Part shown: piece after piece, positions 32,442 through 40,805 of the stretch | How positions within the stretch are numbered: the first letter of the stretch is position 1 | How the letters are laid out: each line of letters begins with the position of its first letter | Assembly (NCBI GenBank): GCA_964639245.1 | Contig: CAZXCU010000001.1 | Location: 248,001-312,000, forward strand | DNA from: SB15 sp964639245 | GTDB lineage: Bacteria > Chloroflexota > Anaerolineae > Aggregatilineales > J027 | Direction of reading: 5' to 3' | Length of the DNA: 64,000 nucleotides | Made by a program: the position numbers and the translations under genes | The notes under the pieces: generated by a model | Told to the model about the DNA's origin: nothing | What the model saw: the letters and a program-made list of their open reading frames with translations, nothing else | Database searches by the model: none

Positions 32442-34823
32442 TTAGTTGGCGACCACCCGATAGAGATAAAACGGAACAGGCACTTCCGTTTGCCAGACAC
32501 GAATCGGTTCATAGAGGGTGGGGTCAGCGAATAGGGCTTGTTCTTCCAGCGTCAGCCATTGAAACCACGCTTCCGAAAAAGCAATATAGTCAATGCCGGC
32601 TGTTTGCAAAATCTCCGGTTGCTTGGTCGCCCGCCACTCACTTAAAAGGGTTGAATCGGAAAAATCACTTTCAAACCGCATTTGTTCTTGAACATGCAAT
32701 AAAGAAAACAGGGGATCCGTCAGGCGGGTTGCTTCAATCCATGCGCCTGTTTCTTGGAGAATGGTATTTTTGTCCGCCAATGTCCCTGTCGCAGGGTTAA
32801 AAATGATGGCATCGGCTGGGAGCAGTCCCTCAGAGGCTTCATAGGCAGCAAACATGTCCGCATTCATGCCGAGTTGTTCTCCGGCGAAATCAAGCCATGT
32901 GGTTTGATTTCCCTTAGCGTGATATAAGCGGTCATGGTTGTCCCATTCGTGTACCAATTCATACACATGGGTATTTTCTAGGAGATGTTGTTGATAGTCT
33001 GGCAGAGATGCCCATGCGCTGTTTTTGATATAGACATACTCGATGTCAAAGGCATCCAGCAAACCGGGCAAGCGGCGTTCCTGCCATGCCAGAAAAGCAG
33101 TTTGATCGGATTCATCGAGGGAAATAGGCCCATAAACCGCCCCTTTGGGGCCAGCAACGGAAATTAACTGCGGGGTATTCCGCCAGATATACGCAACGGA
33201 ATCACCGGAATGAAAAAATTCCTCGTAAATGCCGCTGATACCCCACTCCATAACAAACGAGCGAAAATACGCTTCGTTGTCAATGACATCTGTTTGTAAT
33301 TTCAGAACACGCGCATCACGCTCAACATGCTGAAAGACCCGATACGACTCGTCATCAACATCCCGATAGGCCAGCATGTTGGTTTCAGGAAAAACCGCTG
33401 ACACTACGGGGTAAACAAGTTTGTCCCGGGTGAATATATAGCCGAGCAGGATTTCTACCCCCAGCAGCAGCACCATGCCCGTGACCAGTGTTTTTTGCAG
33501 TTGTGCTTTGGGGCGTTTTGTCCACCAGTAATCTAATCCGTAGATCACCAGCAACAGCACAGCCAGTCGCAGCTTTAAACTGTTGGCAGTATGAGCGCGA
33601 GCCTCATACGCATCGGCATTCAAATTCAGCACCGCAATCGGCAGGGTCGAAATCAACAGCAGCAAGGGAATTAGCCAGCGCCAATCCAGATATTTCTGCC
33701 ATCCTGCGGAAAGCATCAGGAGCAAGGCCAATATCCCTAGCACAATAAACGTTACCCCGCCGGGGCTGTATAACAGATAACTATTTTGCTGCTGCCAATC
33801 CGATAAACTAAAGTAGGGGTTACGCCCGTAGAGGTATCCTCCCAACATATCCGGGTTGAGTACCAGTTCCCATCGTTGGAGACTTTCCCAAACACGCTCC
33901 GGGGCGGTTAAAACCAAATATTGGATATACGCGCTGCGCCCTTCTGTTTCGATCCACTCACCAAAAACCGCTTCCCAATCTCCACCCCGATTGGCAGGCA
34001 CATAGCCGCGAAAATGCAGCGCTTCTGGGCTGTTCGGCATTCCGCGTTCTACGAAAAAGGCGGTTTTTTCGTCGTCCACCAGAATATTCGCTGCGACATT
34101 GTTCATGAAGCCATTTTGCCACGCATCCCCAAAATCAATGAGGTAATTTCGCAGCCCATACACGCCTGCGAGTGTCCCTAAGAGAATGCCGAACACAGGC
34201 CACCATGGACGCACTTGCCGCCACCAGACCACCCCCACTAGCCCAATGAGTGGTATCAGCACCAGCGCATTAAAATAATTCGGTGGGCGGGAAAATCCCC
34301 ACAGAAAAATGAGCAGGGCAAAACTGGTTCCAATCAAAAGTTGCTGCAAAAAAGGCGGGGCAGCACCTTGCTTAATGCGGCGATGGAGCAACATGAACAT
34401 CGAAATCAAAAGTAAAATGAGGGTGTTGTCGAGGCTTTCTGTGAGCAGCACCCGATTCCAGACAAAAAAATCAATGCCGAGACTAAAAAATAAGATTGCC
34501 GCAAAACCGATGACCCGCAGGCGGGCATTTTCCAAAAATGTGCTGACCAACCCCGCGAGCAGCAGCCATGCCAGCAGATTTAACACAAGATTAATCTGGG
34601 TGATGAGCGTGGCTTGGTCGCCCGTAAGTTTGATGAGCAGAACAATCGTATTGGCCCGCCAATGTCCCCAGAAATCGCGGCTGAAAATCGAAAGCCGCGC
34701 CGCTTCTTGGTAGCCTCGCCAGTCTGGTAACACCAATGGCTCAAGCCGATTGAACAACAGCAGCGCAGCCATCCCATACAGGGCTGCAATGAGAATAAAT
34801 TTAAGTGAGAGCGATTTTTTCAT
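32442..34823 (-). CDS. Large polytopic membrane protein, likely GT-C glycosyltransferase-like
   Basis: 793 residues with a run of about ten hydrophobic helices (first ~490 residues) and a large C-terminal soluble part with no known motif. The first extramembrane loop has an acidic residue (LVLPDWRGYQEAARL, about 30-45), and the second LLTESLDN; this pattern is common in lipid-linked sugar transferases. It overlaps the aminotransferase gene by 23 bases (34801-34823) and so is the last gene of the oxidoreductase-acetyltransferase-aminotransferase set, which supports work on a surface glycan. Specific reaction unknown. Confidence 0.65.
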   Translation of the reverse strand: MKKSLSLKFILIAALYGMAALLLFNRLEPLVLPDWRGYQEAARLSIFSRDFWGHWRANTIVLLIKLTGDQATLITQINLVLNLLAWLLLAGLVSTFLENARLRVIGFAAILFFSLGIDFFVWNRVLLTESLDNTLILLLISMFMLLHRRIKQGAAPPFLQQLLIGTSFALLIFLWGFSRPPNYFNALVLIPLIGLVGVVWWRQVRPWWPVFGILLGTLAGVYGLRNYLIDFGDAWQNGFMNNVAANILVDDEKTAFFVERGMPNSPEALHFRGYVPANRGGDWEAVFGEWIETEGRSAYIQYLVLTAPERVWESLQRWELVLNPDMLGGYLYGRNPYFSLSDWQQQNSYLLYSPGGVTFIVLGILALLLMLSAGWQKYLDWRWLIPLLLLISTLPIAVLNLNADAYEARAHTANSLKLRLAVLLLVIYGLDYWWTKRPKAQLQKTLVTGMVLLLGVEILLGYIFTRDKLVYPVVSAVFPETNMLAYRDVDDESYRVFQHVERDARVLKLQTDVIDNEAYFRSFVMEWGISGIYEEFFHSGDSVAYIWRNTPQLISVAGPKGAVYGPISLDESDQTAFLAWQERRLPGLLDAFDIEYVYIKNSAWASLPDYQQHLLENTHVYELVHEWDNHDRLYHAKGNQTTWLDFAGEQLGMNADMFAAYEASEGLLPADAIIFNPATGTLADKNTILQETGAWIEATRLTDPLFSLLHVQEQMRFESDFSDSTLLSEWRATKQPEILQTAGIDYIAFSEAWFQWLTLEEQALFADPTLYEPIRVWQTEVPVPFYLYRVVAN

Positions 34824-35928
34824 GCAGGATGGCTTTGAGCGTTTCTATAATGTAATCGATTTGTGCATCAGACATTTCAGGATAAATCGGCAAGCTGATA
34901 ATGGAATTTGCTACGGCTTCAGCGATTGGGAAATCGCCCAAATTCCAGCCCCGATGCGTCATGGCGGGTTGGAGATGTACCGGAACAGGATAATGAATCC
35001 CCGCGCCGATGCCTTTCGCATTCAATGCAGACAAAATTTCATCCCGCCGCTCTGTTGCTACCTGGATGCAGTAAATATGGTAGACATGACGGGCATCTGG
35101 CATCACTGATGGGGTCACCACGTCTGGCAATTCCTTGAGCAGCCCATCGTAACGCGCCGCGTGGTGCTGGCGTGCCGTGTTCCAGTCTTCTAAATGGGGC
35201 AGTTTGGCATGTAAAATCGCCGCTTGCAAGGTATCCAAGCGTTCCCCATAGCCAACCACATCATGTAAATATTTACCTGTGCGTCCATGATTTCTCAGCA
35301 TGGCAATCCGATTGGCTAGGGTTTCATCATTGGTACAAATTGCCCCGGCATCCCCATAGGCACCGAGATTTTTGCCGGGATAAAAACTAAAACAAGCCAC
35401 ATCCCCAAACTGTCCGGCACGTTTGCCATGAAGTTCTGCACCGTGCGCTTGGGCGGCATCTTCAATAATCCGAAGCTGGTGTTTTTGGGCAAGCACGACA
35501 AGTGCATCCATTTCCGCAAGTTGCCCATACAGATGGACTGGCATAATCGCTTTGGTGCGCGGGGTAATGGCCTTCGCTACCTGCTGCGGGTCAAGATTGT
35601 AAGTTTGCGGGTCAATATCTACCAAGACTGGCACCGCCCCGACCAGTTCAATTGCTTCAACGGTAGCGATAAACGTGTGGGTGGTGGTGATAACTTCATC
35701 CCCGGCCCCGATGTCTAAGGCTTGTAAGGCCAAGAACAGCGCTGCCGTTCCGCTTGCCACTCCCACCGCATATTTTGTCCCCTGATAGGCAGCAAAAGCC
35801 TGCTCAAAGGCGGTTAGGTCTTTGCCCCCGATGAAACTTGTACTCGTCACAACACGCGCAATTGCTGCATCAATTTCCGGTTGGATGGCTTGATACTGTG
35901 CCTTTAAATCAACTAAGGGAACGTTCAT
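34801..35928 (-). CDS. DegT/DnrJ/EryC1 family sugar aminotransferase (WbpE/WlbC-like)
   Basis: PLP aminotransferase (375 residues) that adds an amino group to a keto-sugar nucleotide. Motifs: N-terminal VPLVDLKAQYQAI, VASGTAALFLALQAL, TTTHTFIATVEAI, VDIDPQTYNLDP, EDAAQAHGAELHGKRAGQFGD, and the PLP lysine in FSFYPGKNLGAYGDAG. C-terminal IHYPVPVHLQP motif present. The ATG at 35928 gives the normal N-terminus; the frame is open to 36015 but the extension has no homology to the family. It overlaps the acetyltransferase (20 bases) upstream and the membrane protein downstream. Confidence 0.93.
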   Translation of the reverse strand: MNVPLVDLKAQYQAIQPEIDAAIARVVTSTSFIGGKDLTAFEQAFAAYQGTKYAVGVASGTAALFLALQALDIGAGDEVITTTHTFIATVEAIELVGAVPVLVDIDPQTYNLDPQQVAKAITPRTKAIMPVHLYGQLAEMDALVVLAQKHQLRIIEDAAQAHGAELHGKRAGQFGDVACFSFYPGKNLGAYGDAGAICTNDETLANRIAMLRNHGRTGKYLHDVVGYGERLDTLQAAILHAKLPHLEDWNTARQHHAARYDGLLKELPDVVTPSVMPDARHVYHIYCIQVATERRDEILSALNAKGIGAGIHYPVPVHLQPAMTHRGWNLGDFPIAEAVANSIISLPIYPEMSDAQIDYIIETLKAILHEKIALT

Positions 35929-36547
35929 CACCGTATCCTTCATAGACATCAATTTGGTCAAGGGTGTTAATCTCACGCGCTGGATTGCCCGCCACGACTT
36001 TGCCCGATGGAACATCTTTGGTCACAACTGACCCCGCCCCGACCAGTGCATACGCGCCAATGCGTACCCCCGGCAGCAGAGTCGCATTTGCACCAATAAT
36101 TGCACCGCGTTCGATGACTGCGCCCTGTAAATTGTCTTTCACCCCTTTACTCAAGGGGTAGCGGGCATTGGTAATCACCACCCGCGGGCCAAGCCAACAG
36201 CCTTCTTCTAAAACTGTATACTCCGGCACAAAAACATGCGTATGAATCCGTACTCGGTTGCCAATGGTGACATGGTGTTCAATTACGCTCTGCGTACCAA
36301 TGCTCACACCATCGCCAATCTGGTTATTTTCGCGCACCATGACTCCGTGTCCGGTTTGAAAATGGTTGCCAATCGTGTTACCTGCATAGATAATGCTGTG
36401 GGAACGAATGATACAGCCTGCTCCAAAAATGAGGGGCAGTTCACCCGGTTCACTTCCACGCGGTGGCTTGCCCAGCACCACAAAATCTTCGACTTGGGCA
36501 TCCTCTGGCAGATGTACTCCCGCGTAAATTCGAACAAATTCACTCAT
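35909..36547 (-). CDS. Left-handed beta-helix acetyltransferase (WbpD/WlbB-like)
   Basis: Hexapeptide-repeat transferase of 212 residues, which probably N-acetylates the amino sugar made by the neighbouring aminotransferase. Repeats such as IIRSHSIIYAGNTIGNHFQTG, VSIGTQSVIEHHVTIGNRV and IGANATLLPGVRIGAYALVGAGSVVTKDVPSG (in parts) fill most of the chain; the segment H-G at about 65 (FQTGHGVMVRENNQIG) contains the likely catalytic His. Overlaps the oxidoreductase stop by four bases (36544-36547) and the aminotransferase by 20. Confidence 0.92.
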   Translation of the reverse strand: MSEFVRIYAGVHLPEDAQVEDFVVLGKPPRGSEPGELPLIFGAGCIIRSHSIIYAGNTIGNHFQTGHGVMVRENNQIGDGVSIGTQSVIEHHVTIGNRVRIHTHVFVPEYTVLEEGCWLGPRVVITNARYPLSKGVKDNLQGAVIERGAIIGANATLLPGVRIGAYALVGAGSVVTKDVPSGKVVAGNPAREINTLDQIDVYEGYGDERSLS

Positions 36548-37560
36548 AATTGGACTGGTTTGCCTCCAGATTGTAGCGATTCAGAAACCGCTTCCAGCAC
36601 TTGCACCACGCGCAGACCATCATAGCCATCGGAAAGTGGCTTTTGTCCGGTCTGGATGCAGTGCATAAAATGGTCTATTTCTGCCCGTAGCGGTTCAACG
36701 GTGGGTAGGCGCGGGATATGAATATCTCCGGTGAAGGTTTGCAAGCGGTGAATCCCGTAACTGGAGACATCTTCGACCCACGCTGCGCCTTTCTCATAAA
36801 TGGTAATGGGATTATCACTGATGTCGTCATAAACCACCATCTTTTTTTCACCGACCACCGTCATCCGCCGAATCTTATTGGGGTCGAGCCAACTGGTATG
36901 GATATGTGCGGCTACCCCACTGGCATATTCCAACACCGCAAAAACAACATCTTCCAGATTTTGCTTGGTCTGTAAGTAACTAAAGCCCTGTGCGGCGACA
37001 CGCTGGGGCGCATCATTTAATATCAGGTTGATGATACTGATGTCGTGTGGGGCGAGATTCCAGAAAGCATTCAGGTCGTCTCGAATTTGCCCCAGATTCA
37101 CGCGGGTACTGTAAATGTAATAGAGTTGGCCTAAATCGCCGCTAACCACCAGATCGCGCAGTTTTTGAACGGCGGGATTATATTCAAATACATGCCCCAC
37201 CATCAAAATGAGGTTTTTTTGCGTGGCAAGCTCTGCTACTTCGCGTGCTTCGGCGGAAGTCAGAGCCAGTGGTTTTTCGACAAGGACATGTTTGCCTGCT
37301 TCAAGGGCTTGGCGCGTCAGGCTGAAGTGGGTATGGGCAGGGGTTGCAATGACCACCCCGTGAATTTCAGGATTTTCAAAAATTTCAGCGGGTTCGGTAA
37401 CAAGCGTCTGCGGGGTATAGTGCTGGGCGATGTAAGTGAGCCGTTGGGAGTTTTTATCGCAGATGGTGTGAAGTTTGGCTGCGGGGTGCTGTGCGACATT
37501 TCGAATAAGGTTAGGCCCCCAGTAGCCCGCCCCAATCACAGCGATGTTTATTTTACTCAC
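36544..37560 (-). CDS. Gfo/Idh/MocA family oxidoreductase (WlbA/WbpB-like)
   Basis: NAD-dependent sugar-nucleotide dehydrogenase of 338 residues; in related clusters it oxidises C3 of UDP-GlcNAc uronate. N-terminal dinucleotide motif AVIGAGYWGPNLIRN, then VVIATPAHTHFSLTRQALEAGKHVLVEKPLAL with the catalytic EKP, and MVGHVFEYNPAVQKLRDL followed by YIYSTRVNLG, which are highly typical of WlbA/WbpB. It begins a three-enzyme run (dehydrogenase, acetyltransferase, aminotransferase) and is divergent from an epimerase gene. The 6-dehydrogenase (WbpA) for the earlier step is not in this window. Confidence 0.92.
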   Translation of the reverse strand: MSKINIAVIGAGYWGPNLIRNVAQHPAAKLHTICDKNSQRLTYIAQHYTPQTLVTEPAEIFENPEIHGVVIATPAHTHFSLTRQALEAGKHVLVEKPLALTSAEAREVAELATQKNLILMVGHVFEYNPAVQKLRDLVVSGDLGQLYYIYSTRVNLGQIRDDLNAFWNLAPHDISIINLILNDAPQRVAAQGFSYLQTKQNLEDVVFAVLEYASGVAAHIHTSWLDPNKIRRMTVVGEKKMVVYDDISDNPITIYEKGAAWVEDVSSYGIHRLQTFTGDIHIPRLPTVEPLRAEIDHFMHCIQTGQKPLSDGYDGLRVVQVLEAVSESLQSGGKPVQL

Positions 37561-37631
37561 GATTTAATCTTCACTTCCTAAATTGGTATGTTATTATAGC
37601 AGGGCAATTTTGGCATTGGTAAGGGGATTGT

Positions 37632-38753
37632 ATGCACGCACTCGTTACTGGTGGGGCGGGTCTCATCGGGTCTCATCTGGTTGATGCCCTTCTGTCACGG
37701 GGATACGAGGTAACTATCCTCGATAACCTTGAACCCCAAACCCATCCTTTTGGCAAACCCGCATGGATTCCCGCCAAAGCGAAATTTGTACATGGCGATA
37801 TTCGGGATGCCGCACTCTGGAAAAAAGTGCTGGATGGAGTGGATGTGATTTTCCACCAAGCCGCCTTTGGGGGGTTTACGCCGGAAATTTCCTATTACCT
37901 CCATGCCAACGCCACCGGCACAGCCTTGATGCTCGAAACAATTGCCCAGCATCGGTTTCCCGTCCAAAAAATTGTGGCGGCTTCGTCCCAAGCTATCTAC
38001 GGCGAAGGCTCATACGACTGCCCCGAACATGGGGTGCAATATCCCCAACCGCGTTCTTTGCAACAATTTGAATCGGGAGTCTGGGAATTACAATGTCCCA
38101 TCTGTGGACAGAGCATGACTCCGCGCCGCATTACCGAAGACAAACCCTATGACGGCAAAACGCCGTATGCCATCAGCAAATTTGCTACCGAACGGCTGAT
38201 TTTGAATACGGGCCAACAAATGAATTTGCCAACGGTTGCCCTGCGCTACAGCGTGACCTATGGCCCCCGCCAGAGCATTTACAATCCCTATACTGGCGTG
38301 GTCAGTATTTTCAGCACCCGTATTTTAAATCATCTCCCGCCTGTAATTTATGAAGATGGCAACCAGACCCGTGATTTTACCTATGTCAGCGACATCGTTT
38401 CTGCCAATATTTTTTGTATGGAAAACGAAGCGTGTAATTGGCAGCCGTTTAATGCAGGGGGAGGGCAAGCCATCACCGTCAACCGCCTGATTCAAGCCCT
38501 GTTTAATTTATATGGTATCGAAGATCTTGGCGTAGAATTTGCAGGCAGTTTATATCGTCCCGGTGATGCGCGTCATATGGTGCCAAACCCCTCCAAACTA
38601 GAAGCCCTCGGTTGGAAGGCGGAGGTAGCGCTCGAAACCGGCTTGCAGCGCTACGGCGAATGGATTGCTGCACAGGGCGATGTCAAAGAATATTTCTCGG
38701 CAGCACAGCAACGCCTGCAAGAATTACAGGTTGTGCGGCATCGGGGGGCATAA
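37632..38753 (+). CDS. NAD-dependent sugar epimerase/dehydratase with zinc-ribbon-like insertion
   Basis: Extended short-chain reductase, 373 residues, acting on a nucleotide sugar. GGAGLIGSHLVD NAD loop at the N-terminus, ASSQAIYG before the active site and the catalytic pair Y-K in TPYAISKFATER. Between them (about 135-165) is an insertion with CPEH and CPICG, i.e. three cysteines plus histidine fitting a metal knuckle; this insertion is known to me from dTDP-L-rhamnose 4-epimerase-like members, so that is a possible activity. The ATG follows TAAGGGG. It overlaps the following glycosyltransferase by one base (TAATG). Confidence 0.88.
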   Translation: MHALVTGGAGLIGSHLVDALLSRGYEVTILDNLEPQTHPFGKPAWIPAKAKFVHGDIRDAALWKKVLDGVDVIFHQAAFGGFTPEISYYLHANATGTALMLETIAQHRFPVQKIVAASSQAIYGEGSYDCPEHGVQYPQPRSLQQFESGVWELQCPICGQSMTPRRITEDKPYDGKTPYAISKFATERLILNTGQQMNLPTVALRYSVTYGPRQSIYNPYTGVVSIFSTRILNHLPPVIYEDGNQTRDFTYVSDIVSANIFCMENEACNWQPFNAGGGQAITVNRLIQALFNLYGIEDLGVEFAGSLYRPGDARHMVPNPSKLEALGWKAEVALETGLQRYGEWIAAQGDVKEYFSAAQQRLQELQVVRHRGA

Positions 38754-39751
38754 TGCTCATCTCCATTGTTGTTCCTTCCTATAACGAAGAAGAAAACATC
38801 TACCCCTTCTATCATGCCATGTCCGGTGTGATGCAACAGACCCCCTATGACTGGGAAATTATTTTCGTCAATGATGGCAGCCATGACCAAACCCTCGCCA
38901 TGATTGAAAAACTTCGCTTCGAGGACTCCCGGGTCAAATTTGTGAGCTTAAGCCGCAACTTTGGGTCATACAGTGCCATCAGTGCCGGACTGCTTTGTGC
39001 AGTAGGGGATGGCATCATCGTCATTAGCTGCGATTTACAAGACCCGCCCGCGCTGATTCATCAATTTATTGAACGATGGGAAAACGGCGCGGATATTGTC
39101 TGGGGGGTGCGAGCCAGCCGTTTAGACCCCGGTTTAAAATCCTTCTATGCCAACATTTTTTATTGGATTCTGCGGCGCTTTATCTGGTCGGATTTCCCGC
39201 CCGGTGGCATGGATTACGGCTTGTTTGACCGTCGTATCATTGACCTGTATAACGCCTTGCCCATTCGGAATACGATCCCATTTTTAGCGATTTATGATTT
39301 AGGCTTTCGGCAGGAACAGATTCCCTACCATCGACAGGAACGCCAGCGCGGTTACAGCAAATGGACTTTTTTCCGTCGCATTAAATCGGCCATTGATGTG
39401 CTGCTCGATTTTAGCTATTTCCCTATCCGTCTTATTACTTCTTTAGGCTTCATCATTGCCCTGTTGAGTTTTCTCTATGGCATGATCGTTGTGGTCAACC
39501 GAATTTTGTTTGATATTGGTGGCGCAGGGTGGCCCTCAACTGTGGTGATTACTGCTTTCATGGGCGGGATTCAATTGGTCGTACTGGGGGTCTTGGGGGA
39601 ATATCTCTGGCGGGTGGCTGAACAAGTCCGCCAGCGCCCCCGTTTTATCATTATGCAGCAAGGTGGCTTGGATGCGTCTATCGAGCAAACTTTGCGCCAA
39701 GAAGCCTACCAACCGCACAGCCACCAACGTAAGGAACATGAACATGCTTGA
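38753..39751 (+). CDS. Family 2 glycosyltransferase with membrane segments (DPMS/ArnC-like)
   Basis: 332 residues. N-terminal GT-A domain with VVPSYNEEENI, FVNDGSHDQTL, SLSRNFGSYSAISAGL and the metal-binding SCDLQDPP; then PGGMDYGLFDRRIID and YHRQERQRGYSKWTFFRRIK near the C-terminal end of the domain, all typical of polyprenyl-phosphate sugar transferases. Two hydrophobic helices (about 230-290) anchor it. It likely makes a lipid-linked sugar for GT-C enzymes. Start at ATG 38753 in TAATG with the epimerase stop; a longer upstream frame is out of family register. Confidence 0.92.
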   Translation: MLISIVVPSYNEEENIYPFYHAMSGVMQQTPYDWEIIFVNDGSHDQTLAMIEKLRFEDSRVKFVSLSRNFGSYSAISAGLLCAVGDGIIVISCDLQDPPALIHQFIERWENGADIVWGVRASRLDPGLKSFYANIFYWILRRFIWSDFPPGGMDYGLFDRRIIDLYNALPIRNTIPFLAIYDLGFRQEQIPYHRQERQRGYSKWTFFRRIKSAIDVLLDFSYFPIRLITSLGFIIALLSFLYGMIVVVNRILFDIGGAGWPSTVVITAFMGGIQLVVLGVLGEYLWRVAEQVRQRPRFIIMQQGGLDASIEQTLRQEAYQPHSHQRKEHEHA

Positions 39752-40805
39752 ATCTGCTCTCCCCTACCTTGTGTGTCCTGCCACGGGTTCTGCTCTTCGG
39801 CTTGAAGTCACAGTACGCCAAGGCAATCGTATTTTGGAGGGAATGCTGGTCAGTGTGCAGGATGACACCCGACGGTATCCGATTCGGCAGGGAGTCCCGC
39901 GTTTTGTGGATTTTGAAGACATGGCAGCCGATCAGCGCGAAACCATCGATACATTCTCCTACAAGTGGACACGCATCCCACACTATTCCTATGATGCAGC
40001 CAGCAAAGCCTATCGGGAAGGCTGGTACTATGAACGGTTTAACTTCCCGCAGGGTGATGCCGATGTGCGCGAATTTTTACGGGGCGCACGTTTTATCCTT
40101 GAAGCGGGAACAGGCACGGGCGTAGATACTGACATGCTGATGCGAAATTCCGATGCGCTCATCTTTGGGGTGGATATCAGCCGTGCCATTGACATTGCCC
40201 ATGAGCGTTTCCAGCAGAATGACCGAATCGTGCTGTTGCAAGCGGATATTGGACACTTGCCTTTTGCTCCCGAGTTTTTTGATGTCATTTCCTGCGACCA
40301 AGTGCTGCACCACACCCCCAACCCACCCGAAAATTTTGGAAAATTGGTACACCTGTTGCAACCCGCAGGCCATCTGCTGTTGTATGTGTATAAGGTCAAA
40401 GGGGCGCTGCGTGAATTTTCGGATGACTACTTGCGCGGAAAATATACGGAGTCCCCGCTTGAAGATGCGCTGGATTTTTCCGAACGGATCACCCGTTTGG
40501 GGCATAATCTTTCTAAACTGAATATCAAAGTTGAAGTCGAGGATGATTTCCCTGAATTTGGTTTTACCAAAGGCACCTATGATGTTCAGCGCTTGATTTA
40601 TGATTATATATTTAAATGTTATTGGAATGACAGTTTCGACTTTGAGACCAATGTGATGGTCAATTTCGACTGGTATCGGCCTACCCATGCCTTTCGTTAT
40701 ACGCCGGCGCAAATTCAGGCATGGTGCCAAACCCATCATCTGGCGATGCAGCATTTGCATGTCTCCCCCAGTGGCATCAGCAGTATTATGAGAAAACAAG
40801 CCTAG
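39744..40805 (+). CDS. Class I SAM-dependent methyltransferase with Trm112-like N-terminus
   Basis: 353 residues. N-terminal Trm112-like segment (LPYLVCPATGSALRLE, RYPIRQGVPRFV) and then a methyltransferase domain with SAM motif ILEAGTGTGVDT (about 115), FGVDISRAI, and PFAPEFFDVISCDQVLHHTPNP, with a long C-terminal extension. Proteins of this design are common in polysaccharide clusters, where they methylate sugars or lipids. Start at M 39744 with AAGGAAC nine bases upstream; M at 39738 is also possible. It overlaps the glycosyltransferase by eight bases and the next gene by one. Confidence 0.85.
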   Translation: MLESALPYLVCPATGSALRLEVTVRQGNRILEGMLVSVQDDTRRYPIRQGVPRFVDFEDMAADQRETIDTFSYKWTRIPHYSYDAASKAYREGWYYERFNFPQGDADVREFLRGARFILEAGTGTGVDTDMLMRNSDALIFGVDISRAIDIAHERFQQNDRIVLLQADIGHLPFAPEFFDVISCDQVLHHTPNPPENFGKLVHLLQPAGHLLLYVYKVKGALREFSDDYLRGKYTESPLEDALDFSERITRLGHNLSKLNIKVEVEDDFPEFGFTKGTYDVQRLIYDYIFKCYWNDSFDFETNVMVNFDWYRPTHAFRYTPAQIQAWCQTHHLAMQHLHVSPSGISSIMRKQA

